14,984 bases of DNA from an uncultured Vogesella sp. (GTDB lineage: Bacteria; Pseudomonadota; Gammaproteobacteria; Burkholderiales; Chromobacteriaceae): positions 1-14,984 of the forward strand of contig CAMLGD010000068.1 of the NCBI GenBank assembly GCA_946479405.1, written 5' to 3'. Position 1 is the first letter of the stretch. Each line of letters begins with the position of its first letter. A program made the position numbers and the translations under genes. Under the pieces are notes generated by a model. The model had not been told where the DNA came from. It worked only from the letters and a program-made list of their open reading frames with translations, and made no database searches. Of the stretch, positions 14,149-14,984 are shown in pieces.

Positions 14149-14984
14149 ATGAACCGCAGCCTGATTCCCGCCGAACTGTTGCTGCTGCTGACCGCTGTGA
14201 TCTGGGGCAGCAGCTACAGCGTGGTGAAGACCACGCTGGCCTTCTACCCGGTGGCCGGCGTGATCGCCATCCGTTTTCTGCTGACCGCGCTGCTGCTGCT
14301 GCCGTACTGGCTGCGCCTGCCGGCCGCGCAACGCCGTGCCAGCGTCGCCGCCGCCCTGCCCACCAGCGCCGGGCTGCTGGCGATCTTCTTTGCCGAAACC
14401 GCCGGCGTGGCGCACACCAGTGCCGGCAATGCCGCCTTTCTGGTCAGCCTGTGCCTGCTGCTGACGCCGCCGCTGGAATGGCTATGGTTCGGCCAGCGCC
14501 CGGCAGCGCGGCTGTGGCTGGCCGCCATCGTGTCGCTGCTGGGCACCTGGCTGCTCACCGGCACCGCCAGTGGCCAGCTCAGCAGCGGCGATGCACTGAT
14601 GCTGCTGGCGGCACTGCTGCGCGCGGTGCAGACCTGCCTCGCCACCCGCCTCACCGCCGGCAAGGGTATCGACATGCTGGGGCTGACCGCGGTACAGGGC
14701 GTGCTGGTGGGCGGCGGTGCGCTGCTGATCGGCCTGGCGCTGCCCGGCGGCCTGCCGCCACTGCCGAACGCCGCCGGCTTCTGGCTGGCAATCGCCTTCC
14801 TCACCGTGTTCTGCACCCTGTTCGCCTTCTGGGCGATGAACCGCGCACTGGCCGACTCCAGCCCCAGCAAGGTGGCGCTGCTGCTGGGCAGCGAGCCGCT
14901 GTGGGGCGCGCTGTTCGCCGTGGCCTGGCTGGGCGAGCCGCTGGCCGCCAGCGGCTGGATCGGCGGGCTGCTGATCGCCGGCGC
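14149..14984 (+). CDS. EamA/DMT-superfamily transporter, truncated by the window edge
   Basis: An open frame starts at ATG 14149, six bases after AAGGAG (14137-14142), and is still open after 278 codons at the window end. The start LIPAELLLLLTAVIWGSSYS followed by VVKTTLAFYPV is the signature of the first EamA repeat. IRFLLTALLLLPYWLRLP, NAAFLVSLCLLLTPPLEWL and later FAFWAMNRALADSSPSKVAL and LLLGSEPLWGALFAVAWLGE complete two tandem repeats with about ten membrane helices. The family exports amino acids and other small metabolites across the inner membrane; this substrate is unknown. Only the last helix and tail should be missing. The divergent LysR gene is the likely regulator. Confidence 0.9.
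   Translation, partial: MNRSLIPAELLLLLTAVIWGSSYSVVKTTLAFYPVAGVIAIRFLLTALLLLPYWLRLPAAQRRASVAAALPTSAGLLAIFFAETAGVAHTSAGNAAFLVSLCLLLTPPLEWLWFGQRPAARLWLAAIVSLLGTWLLTGTASGQLSSGDALMLLAALLRAVQTCLATRLTAGKGIDMLGLTAVQGVLVGGGALLIGLALPGGLPPLPNAAGFWLAIAFLTVFCTLFAFWAMNRALADSSPSKVALLLGSEPLWGALFAVAWLGEPLAASGWIGGLLIAG

Overview
The window is GC-rich DNA packed with genes, with the codon use and gene set of a free-living betaproteobacterium. RegB/RegA, a bacterial-type ferredoxin-NADP reductase, a long-chain ChrA and a HisKA_2-kinase/GGDEF-EAL pair would all fit Neisseriales (Chromobacteriaceae, for example Vogesella-like organisms). That placement is inference from protein character; no rRNA or other phylogenetic marker is present. 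I see no insertion sequence, prophage, CRISPR array, tRNA or rRNA.

Layout, left to right. (1) Positions 1-2994, + strand: the tail of an aldehyde dehydrogenase, a stem-loop, an ExoD-family membrane protein, a glutathione S-transferase-like protein and a D-2-hydroxyglutarate dehydrogenase-type flavoprotein. (2) 3185-7413, + strand: a translationally coupled signalling pair, namely a triple-PAS HisKA_2 histidine kinase and a REC-PAS-PAS-GGDEF-EAL protein. The kinase probably phosphorylates the receiver and so sets cyclic-di-GMP turnover. (3) 7414-7633: a gene-free gap carrying, on the - strand, a promoter and a strong intrinsic terminator that together outline a ~120-nt small RNA. (4) 7634-9401, - strand: a RegB/RegA (PrrBA, RoxSR) redox two-component system. 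The 332-base region upstream of regB holds two RegA-type boxes and several perfect palindromes, which suggests autoregulation. (5) 9734-10723, - strand: a homoisocitrate dehydrogenase-like enzyme. (6) 10970-11749, + strand: ferredoxin-NADP reductase (fpr) with a clear terminator. An FNR/Anr-like box lies between these two divergent genes. (7) 11830-13155, + strand: a chromate transporter, ChrA. (8) 13135-14061, - strand: a LysR regulator, divergent from (9) an EamA/DMT-family exporter that runs off the right edge.

The most unusual signal is not a gene. The 10-mer TGCGGCCAAC (reverse complement GTTGGCCGCA) occurs 12 times on the two strands, four of them as the identical 13-mer TGCGGCCAACCTT. 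Copies lie in different reading frames, on both strands and in intergenic DNA. Two copies form the inverted-repeat stem-loop after the first gene, and one sits beside the fpr terminator. This is the behaviour of DNA-uptake sequences in Neisseria and Pasteurellaceae, but the word matches none of the DUS/USS dialects I know. The redox theme (RegBA boxes, FNR-like box, fpr, dehydrogenases) is the second thread linking the window.
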